From assembly GCA_947579665.1 (NCBI GenBank), contig OX388346.1:91390615-91454614 (forward strand): a stretch of DNA of 64,000 bases, in the 5' to 3' direction. This document shows positions 14,001 to 22,050 of this stretch, one piece after another. How positions within the stretch are numbered: the first letter of the stretch is position 1; every line of letters starts with the position of its first letter. The position numbers and the translations under genes were made by a program. This stretch comes from Sympetrum striolatum. Taxonomy: Eukaryota; Arthropoda; Insecta; Odonata; Libellulidae. Under the pieces are notes generated by a model. It did not search any database. It saw nothing but the letters and a program-made list of their open reading frames with translations, and was not told the origin of the DNA.

Positions 14001-17000
14001 AAGATCCTGATAAGAACTAATTAAAAGTTTTTGTATTAGCCAATGATCAAATAAAAATTCTTAGTCGAAGGCTTCTTCAGTACATACTTGGGGAGCTGAA
14101 ATAGTTCACAAAATCTGGCTATATATCATCTGAGTTAATACTTATCTAAAATTAGAACCAAGCGATATTGTAAAGCAGCATAATTGTAAATTATGGTGAA
14201 AATTCTTGGAGAATTCATGCTCAGGATGGAGAGGCGCAACAACTGCTTTCTGCAATCAACAATTATAGTCCCACCCTTATTAACAATTAGCATCTTCTGG
14301 GAGTTCTTTCTATGCCCTACATGTTTCCAGTTTCAGTTACTTGTAAATAAATGTAGACTCTCATTCATGAAATGTCATGGGTGGAGACATGGAAGCTTCA
14401 AGTATTCAAGCAAAACAATACTAAGGAGGTCGAAATTTCATTAAAAAAATGTATGCAGGGACTTTCTTTGCAGGCAAGTGCCCCTCTACCTTGCTTATCA
14501 TCTCCACCCATGGTGGAGTCATTTTGCATGGCCACCATGGCTTGGTGCCACCAACATTCATTCTATCGCACATCGTTGGCAGAAAAAATGAATGTTTTAG
14601 TCAACTTGTTCTAGATACTATCCTTCTGATCTTTTTTCTGTTGTCTGAATGACCTATATAATGGAGAGGACGCATAACATTGGCTTCATCCTACAATAAC
14701 GTACTTTCTGTGGCCTACAATTAATATATCCGAATATTTTTCACTGTGGTAAATTAGTTCAATCAGTTTATCAATATAAGTTGAAAAATAAACAATTCCT
14801 CCTCTTAGAGAGTGGTTCATATTGTCTAACTAGTTACCAACAACTTGATTATCCTTTCATATTTAAACAAAACAGCATTCGATCGGTTACTAAAATACCT
14901 CCCACATACCGGAAGATATGGGCTCAAGTTCCAGAGTTGTCAGCCTTCTTTTCATTTCTGTTATTCCTTGGAAAATATCCTAGTTGTGAGCCAATGAGTG
15001 CAAAGTAATCCTTCACCCTTTATCTCATGTAGTTTTCTATCATCTAATTTTTTATTTATTGGATCCTGTTACAATATATTTGGGTAAATTTATCTATAAC
15101 GCAGCAGACAAAAACATTTTTTTCTGCAGGGTCAAGAAAGGAGATATGTAGTATATTAATACAGAATTTCCTGCCAGAAGAGAATTACAAGGCTGACTAT
15201 TCTGATTTCCTTCATTTTCTATTGCTTTCAAAGCAAATGAGTGGTTTATATGAGGAATCACATATCATTTTTTTATTGTTCCCTTACTACAAAATAGTTT
15301 ATTTGAGAATGAAGGAGGTTTTGTCATCTGTACCTTGGGAATATTGTAACTCTATCTGTAAAGTATTCAGCCCAGAGGCCGGTTGGTGTCTCACCCTCTC
15401 TGACATAAGCTACTAAGAGTGTGCGGAGAGGAATGAAGTTTATTAGGTAGGATGAGGAGTGAGGCAGTTTGCCCTTGCTCTCCTTTCTAAGCCAGAATGT
15501 TATAAGTGAAATATGTCCTTGGAAGTGAAGCAAAATGACTCTACGAGTAACACTTTTCTTGTCAGTCCATAAGGAGAGACCTTCATCAGTGCAGGTATGC
15601 ACCCTTACGTTGGAAGCTTTCATTTCATCACACCCATGATCAAGACTGTGGCAAAAGTAAATGAAAGATACATTTTTACTTTCTCCCTATACATAGTATA
15701 GAGAAAGTATTGTATTCGCAAAAAAATTCGACCTCCAGATTTCGACGGAAATAGATGTTTTGGGGCCCATAGAGCATGTTTTAGCTATTTTCCCGAACAT
15801 GTCTGTCTGTGTGTCTGTCTGTCTGTCTGTGGTTAAAAAGTTTGTGGGCGCCCTATCTTAAAAAGTAATTATCACAACATTTTCAAAATTTATATTTAGA
15901 ATTTTCCTAACAATGCCAAAAGTTGATTAGTTTTTGGTGAATATCGCTGAACCGGAAGTTGCGGTTTATCCGGAACAAAATTTTGTTTCTTAAATATCTC
16001 TGTAAGAAGGCAATATAGGTATATACATTTACATACAAAAGATATAGATAATGTATTTTACTACAACTTTTGTATAATACATTTTTTCGTAACACTGATT
16101 GTTTAGGAGTTATTCCCCAATAATGGTTAACTGGAAGTTGTTGTTAATCCAGAAATGGAAGTTTTTCATACATATCTCTGTCGAAATGCAATTTAGGTAT
16201 ATTTAATTATGTACCAAAGTTAAAGATAATGTTTTTTACTACAAAGCTTGTATGAAACATTTTCCTGTAACACTCATTGTTTTGGAGTTATTTATATATT
16301 GCTGGCATAGGCTTCTGTTTTCAATAAAGACGGAGAAAGTCATCTGTTGGCCACATCAGATTTTTCTCTATACTGTACCAAATGACAAATGAATATATTC
16401 CATTCCTCAGAATATGGTAGCAGAAAGGAATACATATTGTAAGATTAAGTATCTTCAATAGTAATAATAATAACAGCATAAAATAAAATGTCACGCATAT
16501 AGAGAAAGATGCTAATCCAATTTTCCATTTAATTTTTTATCGTAATAACCAAAACATCTGGTGAAAACTTTCATTATAGCTTTTGTTTTAATGTCAGGTG
16601 TTTCATTTTATTATTCATGCTAAAACATCAGGTCACATGCTCGAAATGAAATATATTATATTTTTTATTATTTTATTTACACAAGTATTTATTTATATTG
16701 ATTACATTATTTGTTCTATACAAAAGCTAATGCCTGCCCATAGTAAGCAGCTTAGGGTGCAAATATGAAGATGTTTTATTATTATAATATCCACAGCAGA
16801 GTAACAAAATTATGTAATGATGATTATCATAAAATTTTTAAGGTATTTAATCTACTCCCAGCAGATATGCAGGAAATTTCTGACTTCAACTTATTTGAAT
16901 ATAAATTGAAACATGTCTTAATTTATAAGTCTCTTTATTCAATTGAGGAGTATCTATCCTATGTAAAGATAGATAATTATTGAATACTATTTTTTGTTAT

Positions 17001-17425
17001 TCTATCCTGTAGACTTTTAGTGTAATTTTTTACCATGCCCTGCATTATTTTGTTCTTTGACGAAACTATGCATTTTGTAATGTCTACAGTGAAATATATA
17101 TCTTATCTTATTTAGAAGAAGGTTAATGACGTGTTGATTTCATTCTCTAGGAACAGAAGGAGAAACTGGTAAAGCTGCAAATTCAACTCAAAAGACTCTT
17201 CAGCTTCCATCAATTGTGGTTGGAGGTGCATCCCCACCCCCAGCTGAGCCAGAAGCCAATTCATCGTCTCAGTCCAGTCAGTTCAAGAAGTGAAAGCCCA
17301 TTGAGTCTCACTGCCTTCTTCATCTCCATTTGGACATAACTCTTCTCCAAGACCCTTCTCTTCTTTGGCAAAGCTCCTCCTCTGCCACTGACTCCGATGC
17401 ACTGTATGACTGTCCAAGCTCAGAG
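1827..17425 (+). CDS. EGF-repeat single-pass transmembrane protein gene, partial (exons A-G)
   Basis: Seven exons at 1827-2045, 3119-3358, 3843-4040, 8078-8527, 9670-10061, 11626-13761 and 17151-17425. Exons A-C encode EGF modules and one membrane helix; D-G encode a long cytoplasmic tail rich in Ser, Pro, His and acid. Introns A-B, B-C, C-D and D-E are all phase 1, as is usual for EGF genes, and E-F is phase 0. The start codon and signal peptide lie upstream of the window and the 3' end is not found. By analogy it is a cell-surface receptor or ligand of the Notch/Delta-like EGF class. I could not assign it to a named family. In-frame stops occur at 8131 (TAA), 8293 (TAG), 11854, 12097 and 12130 (TAA) and 17291 (TGA), with no frameshift needed in D-F. 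It may be a recent pseudogene, or use splicing I have not resolved. Confidence 0.7.
2379..2459. mobile_element. 77-bp palindromic Tc1/mariner-type MITE, copy 1
   Basis: Flanked by TA on both sides. The inverted repeats are about 28 bp (one arm contains ctggccaaaattaacgcagc) with two mismatches around a loop of about 21 bp. TA duplication and the cagt/cact ends fit Tc1/mariner. It lies in the intron between exons A and B. A second copy is at 7298-7376. Confidence 0.8.
2460..3118. other. Intron A-B remainder, no other feature
   Basis: AT-rich intron sequence ending in the acceptor catgtatttctag before exon B. No coding or RNA signal seen. Confidence 0.5.
3119..3358 (+). CDS. Exon B: EGF module completion plus further EGF domains
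   Basis: 80 codons, phase 1 at both ends (acceptor atttctag, donor GAAG|gtagat). It completes the domain of exon A (GLFC) and encodes a Cys-rich stretch MCDLEPCMFGVC through FTYRCFPGYTGTVC, which is a full EGF-like domain. Next comes CADNPCEGRGDC through FVCRCHAWWEG, another domain whose last Cys is in exon C (TRC). Reading frame, Cys spacing and splice phases all agree, so this is a genuine coding exon. Confidence 0.85.
3359..3842. other. Intron B-C, no other feature
   Basis: 484-bp AT-rich intron with donor gtagat and acceptor cttctcaaag. Nothing else recognised. Confidence 0.5.
3843..4040 (+). CDS. Exon C: last EGF cysteine, juxtamembrane and transmembrane helix
   Basis: 66 codons, phase 1 at both ends (donor CATG|gtaagc). 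After the closing Cys (GTRC) comes a short linker and then a hydrophobic helix WLGLITVTVVLGIIGLIW at about 3917-3970. It is followed by a basic stop-transfer segment (CAKHH) and the start of an amphipathic cytoplasmic segment (KLEKLLAEEADRSRH). The topology is therefore EGF domains outside and tail inside. Confidence 0.85.
4041..8077. other. Intron C-D, about 4.0 kb, AT-rich with microsatellites
   Basis: Contains a 17-bp imperfect tandem (atatttatgttataatg) near 4320-4370, a taat-rich run near 5055-5097, a tataata-rich run near 6104-6155 and a mini-MITE at 7298-7376. The acceptor before exon D has a good pyrimidine tract (ctctctcaatccctgcag). No other exon was recognised. Confidence 0.5.
7298..7376. 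mobile_element. 77-bp palindromic Tc1/mariner-type MITE, copy 2
   Basis: TA-flanked relative of the element at 2379-2459. Its terminus cagtcctgaccaagattaac matches the inverted repeat of copy 1, and it has the same central ctccctagcgatcct. The arms are slightly more diverged than in copy 1. Confidence 0.75.
8078..8527 (+). CDS. Exon D: cytoplasmic low-complexity segment with two in-frame stops
   Basis: One 150-codon frame joins a phase-1 acceptor (ccctgcag) to a phase-1 donor (AGAC|gtaagg), matching exons C and E. The product is disordered: a six-His tract followed by QAHPGGQQPPVPSRSLFG, then a Pro/Gln/Ser-rich stretch and the motif RTFSLDDLLKLPPRR at the end. The frame is broken by TAA at 8131 and TAG at 8293. 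There is no frameshift, and the sequence on both sides of each stop is the same kind of protein. The other two frames are also open in parts, but neither joins exons C and E in phase. Confidence 0.6.
8528..9669. other. Intron D-E, no other feature
   Basis: 1.14 kb with donor gtaagg and acceptor tctgttatttcag. It begins pyrimidine-rich (a ctctgtctctatctctctg run near 8575-8600). No further gene signal. Confidence 0.5.
9670..10061 (+). CDS. Exon E: cytoplasmic segment, intact
   Basis: Phase-1 acceptor (ttatttcag) and phase-0 donor with the ideal AAG|gtaagt. About 130 codons are free of stops. It begins SPSSRKKCNN and continues with the apparently structured patch AEDEKKKILQSLVTPAHKP, then an acidic Pro-rich end (EEPLPEPPLMPPVP) and LDKK at the junction. 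The EDEKKKILQSLV patch looks more ordered than its surroundings and could be a short interaction motif; that is inference. Confidence 0.75.
10062..11625. other. Intron E-F, no other feature
   Basis: 1.56 kb of AT-rich intron from gtaagt to tttctttctcccatag. A short open frame near 11011-11229 has no recognisable content. Confidence 0.5.
11626..13761 (+). CDS. Exon F: long disordered cytoplasmic tail, three in-frame TAA
   Basis: It starts in phase 0 with VTFARLLSHVSAEMGSSS, continuing LDKK of exon E. One frame then runs over 2.1 kb, interrupted only by TAA at 11854, 12097 and 12130. Contents in order: a Ser/Pro-rich stretch, MDFPPLSPIQEMPSPY, a Glu/Asp tract at about 12180-12350, IVIPTITIQQPSP, SESNLSSSGYSSMASPGP at about 13035-13085, His-rich patches, and another acidic patch near 13545. 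The Ser/Tyr block and the acid and His tracts look conserved rather than random. The two stops at 12097 and 12130 could be removed by a 57-nt intron from AAAAG|gtaaga at 12096 to gctag at 12152, which keeps the frame, but the acceptor lacks a pyrimidine tract. The true 3' end of the exon is uncertain; the frame ends at 13761. Confidence 0.6.
13925..14005 (-). repeat. tRNA-derived SINE or tRNA-like pseudogene
   Basis: On the minus strand an A-box-like tggccaagagggcaa (plus 13983-13997) is followed about 30 nt later by a B-box-like ggtttgattcc (plus 13943-13953). This is the internal Pol III promoter layout of a tRNA. No complete cloverleaf was built, so a SINE head or a tRNA pseudogene is more likely than a working tRNA. 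Confidence 0.45.
15678..16366 (+). repeat. R1 dispersed repeat, copy 2 (689 bp)
   Basis: It begins with the palindrome actttctccctatac-ata-gtatagagaaagt, continues through a gtct microsatellite near 15803-15832, then two or three sub-repeats. Each sub-repeat contains ggtatata, a motif tattttactacaacttt and an accggaagttg-like line. It ends in gttggccacatcagattttt. Copy 3 (42328-43146) has the same order. Non-coding; class unknown. Confidence 0.8.
16765..17100 (+). mobile_element. LINE 3' end (C-terminal ORF2 fragment)
   Basis: A short frame encodes KVFNLLPADMQEISDFNLF and then YKLKHVLIYKSLYSIEEYL, a pattern typical of the extreme C-terminus of CR1/Jockey-group LINE polyproteins. A stop at 16981 is followed by a 3' UTR-like stretch up to about 17100. 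The upstream part is missing, so this is an ordinary 5'-truncated insertion. Family assignment rests on resemblance only. Confidence 0.5.
17151..17425 (+). CDS. Exon G: tail segment with TGA and a GC-type donor
   Basis: After acceptor cattctctag the frame begins in phase 1 with TEGETGKAANSTQKTLQLP and continues Ser/Pro-rich to a TGA at 17291. The same frame is open again afterwards and reaches SSSATDSDALYDCPSSE, which looks like genuine protein. It is followed by AG|gcaagt, the exact consensus of the minor GC-AG intron class, at 17426. Between 17260 and 17370 coding-like pieces also appear in the other frames (PVSSRSESPLS, SPFGHNSSPRPFSS), so small indels are possible. Alternatively the TGA is the real stop and the rest is 3' UTR. 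Confidence 0.45.
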
Positions 17426-17750
17426 GCAAGTCAAAATATTTTTCTGAAATTCAGCCACATATATTGGCATTGATGCAATTTTATGCTAAGTTTTGTGTAT
17501 TAGCTGTATACAAAACATTTTTTACAGAAAATGATGAATTTAGTACTGAAAATGAGTTAATGTTATGCTTATTTACATCCATCTGCAAACGTTATAATTT
17601 GATGTATATTTATTGATACCACTTGAAATATTTCCTCAATGTTGTGAGATTTGTTCTTTTTATGGCATCTGCTATGGATATTCTGCACATCATGAAATAC
17701 ATAGAAAGTTCCAATCTGATCATGATTTTAACCTAGAGTTATGAATACTC
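17426..17750. other. Spacer between exon G and the gypsy element
   Basis: AT-rich sequence with no feature recognised. Confidence 0.4.
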
Positions 17751-18452
17751 CTTGCAAACTATCGTTTAATACATTATTACGATAGATAGCACGACTACCC
17801 TCTCTGTCCCGGGAGGCCTCGCCAGTAATCGTGAAATGCAAGTGAAGGCAGTCGCGGGTAATTTGCAATATCACAGCATTCTCGAGCGTTTTCCGGAAAT
17901 AACCAGGCCAGCGGGAACCCATAAGGATCCTGCTCATTCCACAGTTCATTACATCAAGACGACGCCTGGCCCTCCTGTGTTTTGTCGACCGCGTAGATTG
18001 GCTCCGGATAAACTTTTAATTGCAAAGAAACAGTTCGAGTTAATGATTCGCCTTGGGACCGCCCGCCGATCCGACAGCTGCTTGTCGTCGGCCCTTCACC
18101 TCGGCCTTGTCCCGAAGAAAGGAGATGAGTGGCGCCCCTGTGGAGACTACCGAGCGTTGAACTCTCGGACGGTACCGGATAAATATCCCGTGCCGAACAT
18201 GCAAGATTTTGCTCAGAACCTTGCAGGTAAGAGAATATTCTCTAAAATAGATCTTGTGAGGGCCTATAACCAAATCCCCGTGCATCCCGACGACGTGTGT
18301 AAGACTGCAATTATAACGCCGTTCGGCTTATTTGAATTCCCATTTATTTCGTTCGGCCTTCAAAATGCAGCGCAAACATTTCAACGTTTTATTGACGAAG
18401 TGCTACACGGGCTATATTTTTGTTATGCATATGACATTATGACATTCTTGTT
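17751..18452 (+). pseudogene. Ty3/gypsy reverse transcriptase, N-terminal part
   Basis: An open frame from just after a TAA at about 17749. It encodes the pre-RT linker (LERFPEITRPAG), then RT motifs: LGLVPKKGDEWRPCGDYRAL, the first catalytic Asp in FSKIDLVRAYNQIPVHP, and FEFPFISFGLQNAAQTFQRF. At 18425-18455 the expected YxDD box is scrambled: the DNA reads tatgacattatgacattctt and the frame shifts, so only one Asp of the pair remains in each frame. The copy is catalytically dead. Confidence 0.85.
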
Positions 18453-20255
18453 GTGTCGGCGAATGAAGAAGAACATTCGATACAGTTAGAAAAACTATTC
18501 TCCCGTTTAAGTGAATATGGTGTGCTTGTCAATCCTTCGAAGTGCGTTTTCGGTGTCAGTGAAGTGGAATTTTTAGGGTGTAAAGTCACGGAGCACGGCA
18601 CTCAGCCGCTCGATGAGAAAGTGCGTGCAATATTAGACTATCAAGTGCCAAAGACAGCAAAGTCCCTTCGTAGGTTTTTGGGGATGATAAACTTTTACAG
18701 ACGATTTATTCCCAAAACCGCCGAATTGCAAGCCCCACTGAACGATTTACTGAAGGGCAATGTGAAGGGTGATGATGAATTAATGTGGACTTCGGAAGCG
18801 ATGAAAGCTTTCGACACTTGTAAATATTCCTTGTCGAATTCTGCGCTTTTGTCTCATCCTAATCCTTCCTATGATTTAGCACTTTTTTCAGACGCTTCCG
18901 ATAGCAGCTTAGGAGCCGCATTGCAGCAGCGGCCCGATGGTGAATGGCAGCCGTTGGGTTTCTACACCCAAAAGTTGAGCCCAGCAGAGAAAATGTACAG
19001 CGCTTATGATCGTGAGCTGTTGGCGATTTACCGGTCCATCCGCCATTTCAAACACATGCTGGAAGGGCGCGCTTTCACCATATTTACGGACCAGAAGCCT
19101 CTAGTGTTCGCTTTTCATCAAAAACCCGAAAAGTGTTCCCCTAGTCAATTCCGATATTTAGATCTCATTGGGCAGTTTTCAACCGACATTGGTCATGTGG
19201 TTGGAGCAGATAACGTTGTTGCGGACGCACTATCTCGCGTGGAAGCTGTTAACCAAGGGATGGATATGGAGACATTGGCTACCGCCCAATGGGAGGATGT
19301 GGAATTAAAAGCGCTGTTAGATTCAGGTTCGTCACTCGACCTGCGAGAGGTCACAATCCCAGGCTCACCCAATAGCCTGTATTGTGATTTCTCCACCAAA
19401 CCAGCGAGACCTTTTGTGCCGGCACCTTGCCGTCACCAGGTATTTGCCTCTCTGCATTCTCTCGCACATCCTGGTGCAAAAGCATCGGCAAGACTCGTGG
19501 CAACCCGCTATGTTTGGTTCGACATGCAGAGGGATTGCTGCAAGTGGACACAAGAATGCATCCCGTGCCAGAGGGTGAAAGTTGCACCATCACACGTTCG
19601 CACCACTTGGCAATTTCGCAACCGCCACCTCGAGATTCGACCACGTCGACCATTCGCTTATCATCCCCCATCCAACGGCCTAGTTGAACGTTTTCATCGC
19701 CAGTTGAAGGCTGCTATAATGTGCCATGAGGATGACAGTTGGCTGGACGCATTGCCGATTGTCCTTCTGGGAATTAGAGCGGCATGGAAGGAGGATGTCA
19801 AAGGGACCGCGGCAGAGATGGTATAAGGGTAACCCATCTGCCTGCCCGGCAAATTCCTCACATCAACAGACGCCGCAGACTCAACTACCTTTGCGTCTGA
19901 ATTAAGAGAACGCATGCAGCACCTGCGGTCAGGAGCAACTGCCAACCATGCGCGGATTAAGGTTTTCGTTAACAAAGATCTAATGACTTCCACGCATGTG
20001 TCCCTCCGGAACGATGCAGTGAGGCGGCCATTACAACCTCCCTACGATGGACCATACAAGGTCATCAGCAGAAGGGAGAAAACTTTCCTCATCCTATGCA
20101 AGGGCAGGGAAGTTAGAGTTTCGGTTGATAGGCTAAAACCCGCCTATTTCTTCACCGATGAGCAACGACCGGAGTCCACAGAAAACGAAAGGCAGACGAG
20201 AATAGGAAGATCTGTCCGTTTTCTGGAACATCTCCGGGATTTTCAGTTGTTTTGA
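18453..20255 (+). pseudogene. Ty3/gypsy RT C-terminus, RNase H and integrase with core deletion
   Basis: Continuing from the damaged YxDD box: RT thumb (LRRFLGMINFYRRFIP), then RNase H with LFSDASDSSLGAALQQ, YDRELLAIYRSIRHF and FTDQKPLVF. The integrase HHCC finger follows (AHPG and CIPCQRVKV). At about 19610 the protein jumps from TTWQF straight to the C-terminal catalytic region (NGLVERFHRQLKAAI), so roughly a hundred residues holding the two catalytic Asp are deleted. Two in-frame TAA at 19824 and 19830 sit where relatives read a V-Y-G-type motif. The same frame then resumes with the C-terminal integrase domain, ending at 20255. Confidence 0.85.
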
Positions 20256-20340
20256 TTATTATATACTAACAGTTTTTCTTTTTTATCTTTTTAGTATTGT
20301 TTCATGTTTTATCGAGAGCAACCCACTGGCAGGGGGGTGC

Positions 20341-20640
20341 TGTGGCGACCGGTGCAGACAGCATGCACCCAGTGCCATATTGTAGCGGCCGACGATGGGC
20401 ATTTGTTTTTGGAGAGCTCCGTGCCCAACGCGCTTGAGATGCTCTCACTCCCATCGCGGCCTCCGCCTAGCTAACATTGAAATTCTCTCAGTTTGTAACC
20501 GTTACGGCCACACGCGCCATTTTGTCTTGTATATTCACAGCCAAGTTTAAGAAAAGGCATATTCTTTCGGCGCAACGCAGTCCTAGTGTGTTTCTTTTAG
20601 AAAACATTTATTTACGTGCGACCCACTTCCCAAACATGTA
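20341..20640 (+). repeat. 3' LTR of the gypsy element (right edge approximate)
   Basis: A polypurine-like tract (ggcaggggggtgc at 20328-20340) is followed by tgtggcgaccggtgcag, a plausible TG-starting LTR. GC-rich sequence continues to about 20560 and then turns AT-rich. No 5' LTR is present for comparison, so the end point is a guess. Confidence 0.5.
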
Positions 20641-20972
20641 TCCTTTCCTCTCTTTCTATGTATCCTAAATTAATGTTATTATTTAGTCTATACTGTACTG
20701 TGATTGGCAAGCACACCTGGCAGGGCAGTGGCCTCCTTTTTGTCTGCCCATCTTCTAAACCATGGGTCTCCAAACTACGGCCCTCAGGCAAAATGCGGCC
20801 TGCAAGGCCCTCTCCTCTGGTCCTTTGAGACCTTTTTTATCTACAGAAATGAATCACTGAAATTTAAGTGTATCCTGCCAAGAACAGCCACCGCTTACAT
20901 GGACATAATGTTTTTAACCATATTAAAACAAAAATTATTATGAAGGATCTGGTGCTTTCCCGGTGCAGGTGC

Positions 20973-21225
20973 TGTAGGAAGTTTTCTCGGGTTTCCAACC
21001 GGGTTAAAGACAGGAACGGGTCCGATGTTTCGACTATTATCTCCATAGTCATCTTCAGGGATGAAGTGCCGAGTAATGGAAGAGGTCCGGTATATATAGG
21101 GGGGACTGAAGTCCCTTTCACTTTTTTCATTGGCCGCGGCGGTGGTCTGCTCCTATTGGCTGGCGGCTCACTGCGATTTTGCGGAGAATTGGTTTCCAAG
21201 TCTTGTGGAGGGGGATACTGTAAAC
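20973..21225 (-). repeat. Inverted terminal copy of the Penelope-like element (left arm)
   Basis: Reverse complement of about 21650-21895, from taggaagttttctcgg to attggtttccaagtcttgtg, with few mismatches. It extends about 30 bp further (20943-20972) than the right arm, so it keeps more of the element's terminus. Confidence 0.85.
21026..21059 (-). ncRNA. Hammerhead-ribozyme-like core, inverted arm
   Basis: On the minus strand it reads ctgaaga, a six-base-pair stem gactat/atagtc, then gaaac, the order of the hammerhead core (CUGANGA, stem II, GAAA). Stem III and the cleavage triplet were not resolved. Hammerhead motifs are known in Penelope-like terminal repeats. Confidence 0.5.
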
Positions 21226-21287
21226 TCCCAGTGTTCTGAGGTGTAGTTTATCCTATTCCTCCAGAAACCTGTAAGCAGCTCATCCCT

Positions 21288-21724
21288 CAAGCTGCTTTTC
21301 CCCCAAGAATATACGGCTTGCCAAAAATCCACAAAAACGGAATTCCGCTGCGACCAATTGTAAGTGGAATTAACACTCCCACTTATCCCACAGAACACCG
21401 GGAGTTTACAGTATCCCATGTGAGTGCAGAGCCATATATATTGGTGAAACAGCCAGGACCATTGAGACGCGGATTATGGAGCATGACCGCCACATCAGAT
21501 TAAAACAGCCCGAGAAATCGGCAGTCGCTGAGCATTGTCTGGAGCGAAAACATCAAATAAACTGGCAAAGCCCCACGTTTTTGGGACCGACTGATTAAAG
21601 AATCAATCGAAATTGAACTCAATGAAAATAATATCAATAGAGATGGAGGATACCCCCTCCACAAGACTTGGAAACCAATTCTCCGCAAAATCGCAGTGAG
21701 CCACCAGCCAATAGGAGCAGACCA
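21288..21724 (+). pseudogene. Penelope-like RT fragment and GIY-YIG endonuclease
   Basis: A short RT piece ([16 protein letters not shown] at about 21309-21360) is typical of Penelope-like RT. It runs after a deletion into the C-terminal endonuclease: VYSIPCEC stands for the GIY half and [19 protein letters not shown] for the YIG half with the catalytic Arg region. AEHCLERKHQINW follows. A frameshift at about 21570 moves the C-terminus (LIKESIEIELNENNINRDG, then PLHKTWKP) into another frame. It is non-functional as it stands. A local inverted repeat (21214-21239 with 21393-21417) shows that the inverted left arm reaches into the start of the endonuclease region. Confidence 0.8.
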
Positions 21725-21808
21725 CCTCCGCGGCCAATGAAACAAGCGAAAGGGACTTCAGTCCCCCCTATATATACCGGACCTCTTCTATTACTCGGCA
21801 CTTCATCC

Positions 21809-21840
21809 CTGAAGATGACTATGGAGATAATAGTCGAAAC
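21809..21840 (+). ncRNA. Hammerhead-ribozyme-like core, right arm
   Basis: ctgaaga at 21809-21815, stem II gactat (21817-21822) with atagtc (21830-21835), then gaaac from 21836. This is the same core as in the inverted arm. A full fold was not verified. Confidence 0.5.
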
Positions 21841-22050
21841 GTCGGACCCGTTCCTGTCTTTAACCCGGTTGGAAACCTGAGAAAACTTCCTACAAAAATT
21901 ATTATGTTTAATAATATTAAATCAATAACTAACAACAACATCTACATTTTGATTCTTTTTTATTTGGACCTCGAGTGTGTAGTTGGCCCCCAAAATGCTG
22001 TTTGATAGTTAATGCTTGGGCTGAAATGTGTGGAGACCCCCATTTTAAAC

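Larger units (their letters stand above)
13762..17150. other. Intron or spacer F-G holding a SINE, R1 copy 2 and a LINE end
   Basis: 3.4 kb. Annotated separately: a tRNA-like block (13925-14005), R1 (15678-16366) and a LINE 3' end (16765-17100). Between 14010 and 15670 I see only short open frames with no family resemblance. The acceptor of exon G is ttgatttcattctctag. Confidence 0.5.
17751..20640 (+). mobile_element. Ty3/gypsy retrotransposon, 5'-truncated, with 3' LTR
   Basis: Pol (RT, RNase H, integrase) in the usual Ty3/gypsy order is followed by a purine tract and one LTR. Gag, protease and the 5' LTR are absent. The integrase zinc finger and short GC-rich LTR suggest the CsRn1-like group common in invertebrates; this is inference. 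Base composition is clearly richer in GC than the flanks, which helps mark the left edge at about 17750. The right edge of the LTR is approximate. Confidence 0.85.
20943..21893 (+). mobile_element. Penelope-like element with inverted terminal copies and 13-bp target duplication
   Basis: Bounded by perfect 13-bp duplications aaaaattattatg (20930-20942 and 21894-21906). The left end (20943-21225) is an inverted copy of the right end (about 21650-21893). Between them are a fragment of RT and a GIY-YIG endonuclease in plus orientation. Penelope-like elements commonly carry such partial inverted copies. The 951-bp length shows most of the RT is deleted. It lies inside hAT-1, so it is the younger insertion. 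Confidence 0.85.
20761..22042. mobile_element. Non-autonomous hAT element (hAT-1), host of a Penelope insertion
   Basis: The left end is catgggtctccaaactacgg. The right end, read on the minus strand, starts tgggggtctccacac, giving an inverted terminus of about 11-14 bp. Flanking 8-mers ttctaaac (20753-20760) and ttttaaac (22043-22050) match at 7 of 8 positions, the size expected for hAT. About 950 bp of the 1282 bp is a Penelope-like element inserted later. No hAT transposase is left. Confidence 0.75.

Noticed and set aside
15324..15623. 99-codon minus-strand frame
   Set aside because: No domain, no splice support and no recognisable transposon motif.
8131..17293. Reassigned stop codons (TAA/TAG read as Gln) to explain the EGF gene
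   Set aside because: Gln is amply encoded by CAA and CAG in the same exons. In the gypsy element the in-frame TAAs replace other residues (a V-Y-G-type motif), and no animal nuclear genome is known to use this code.
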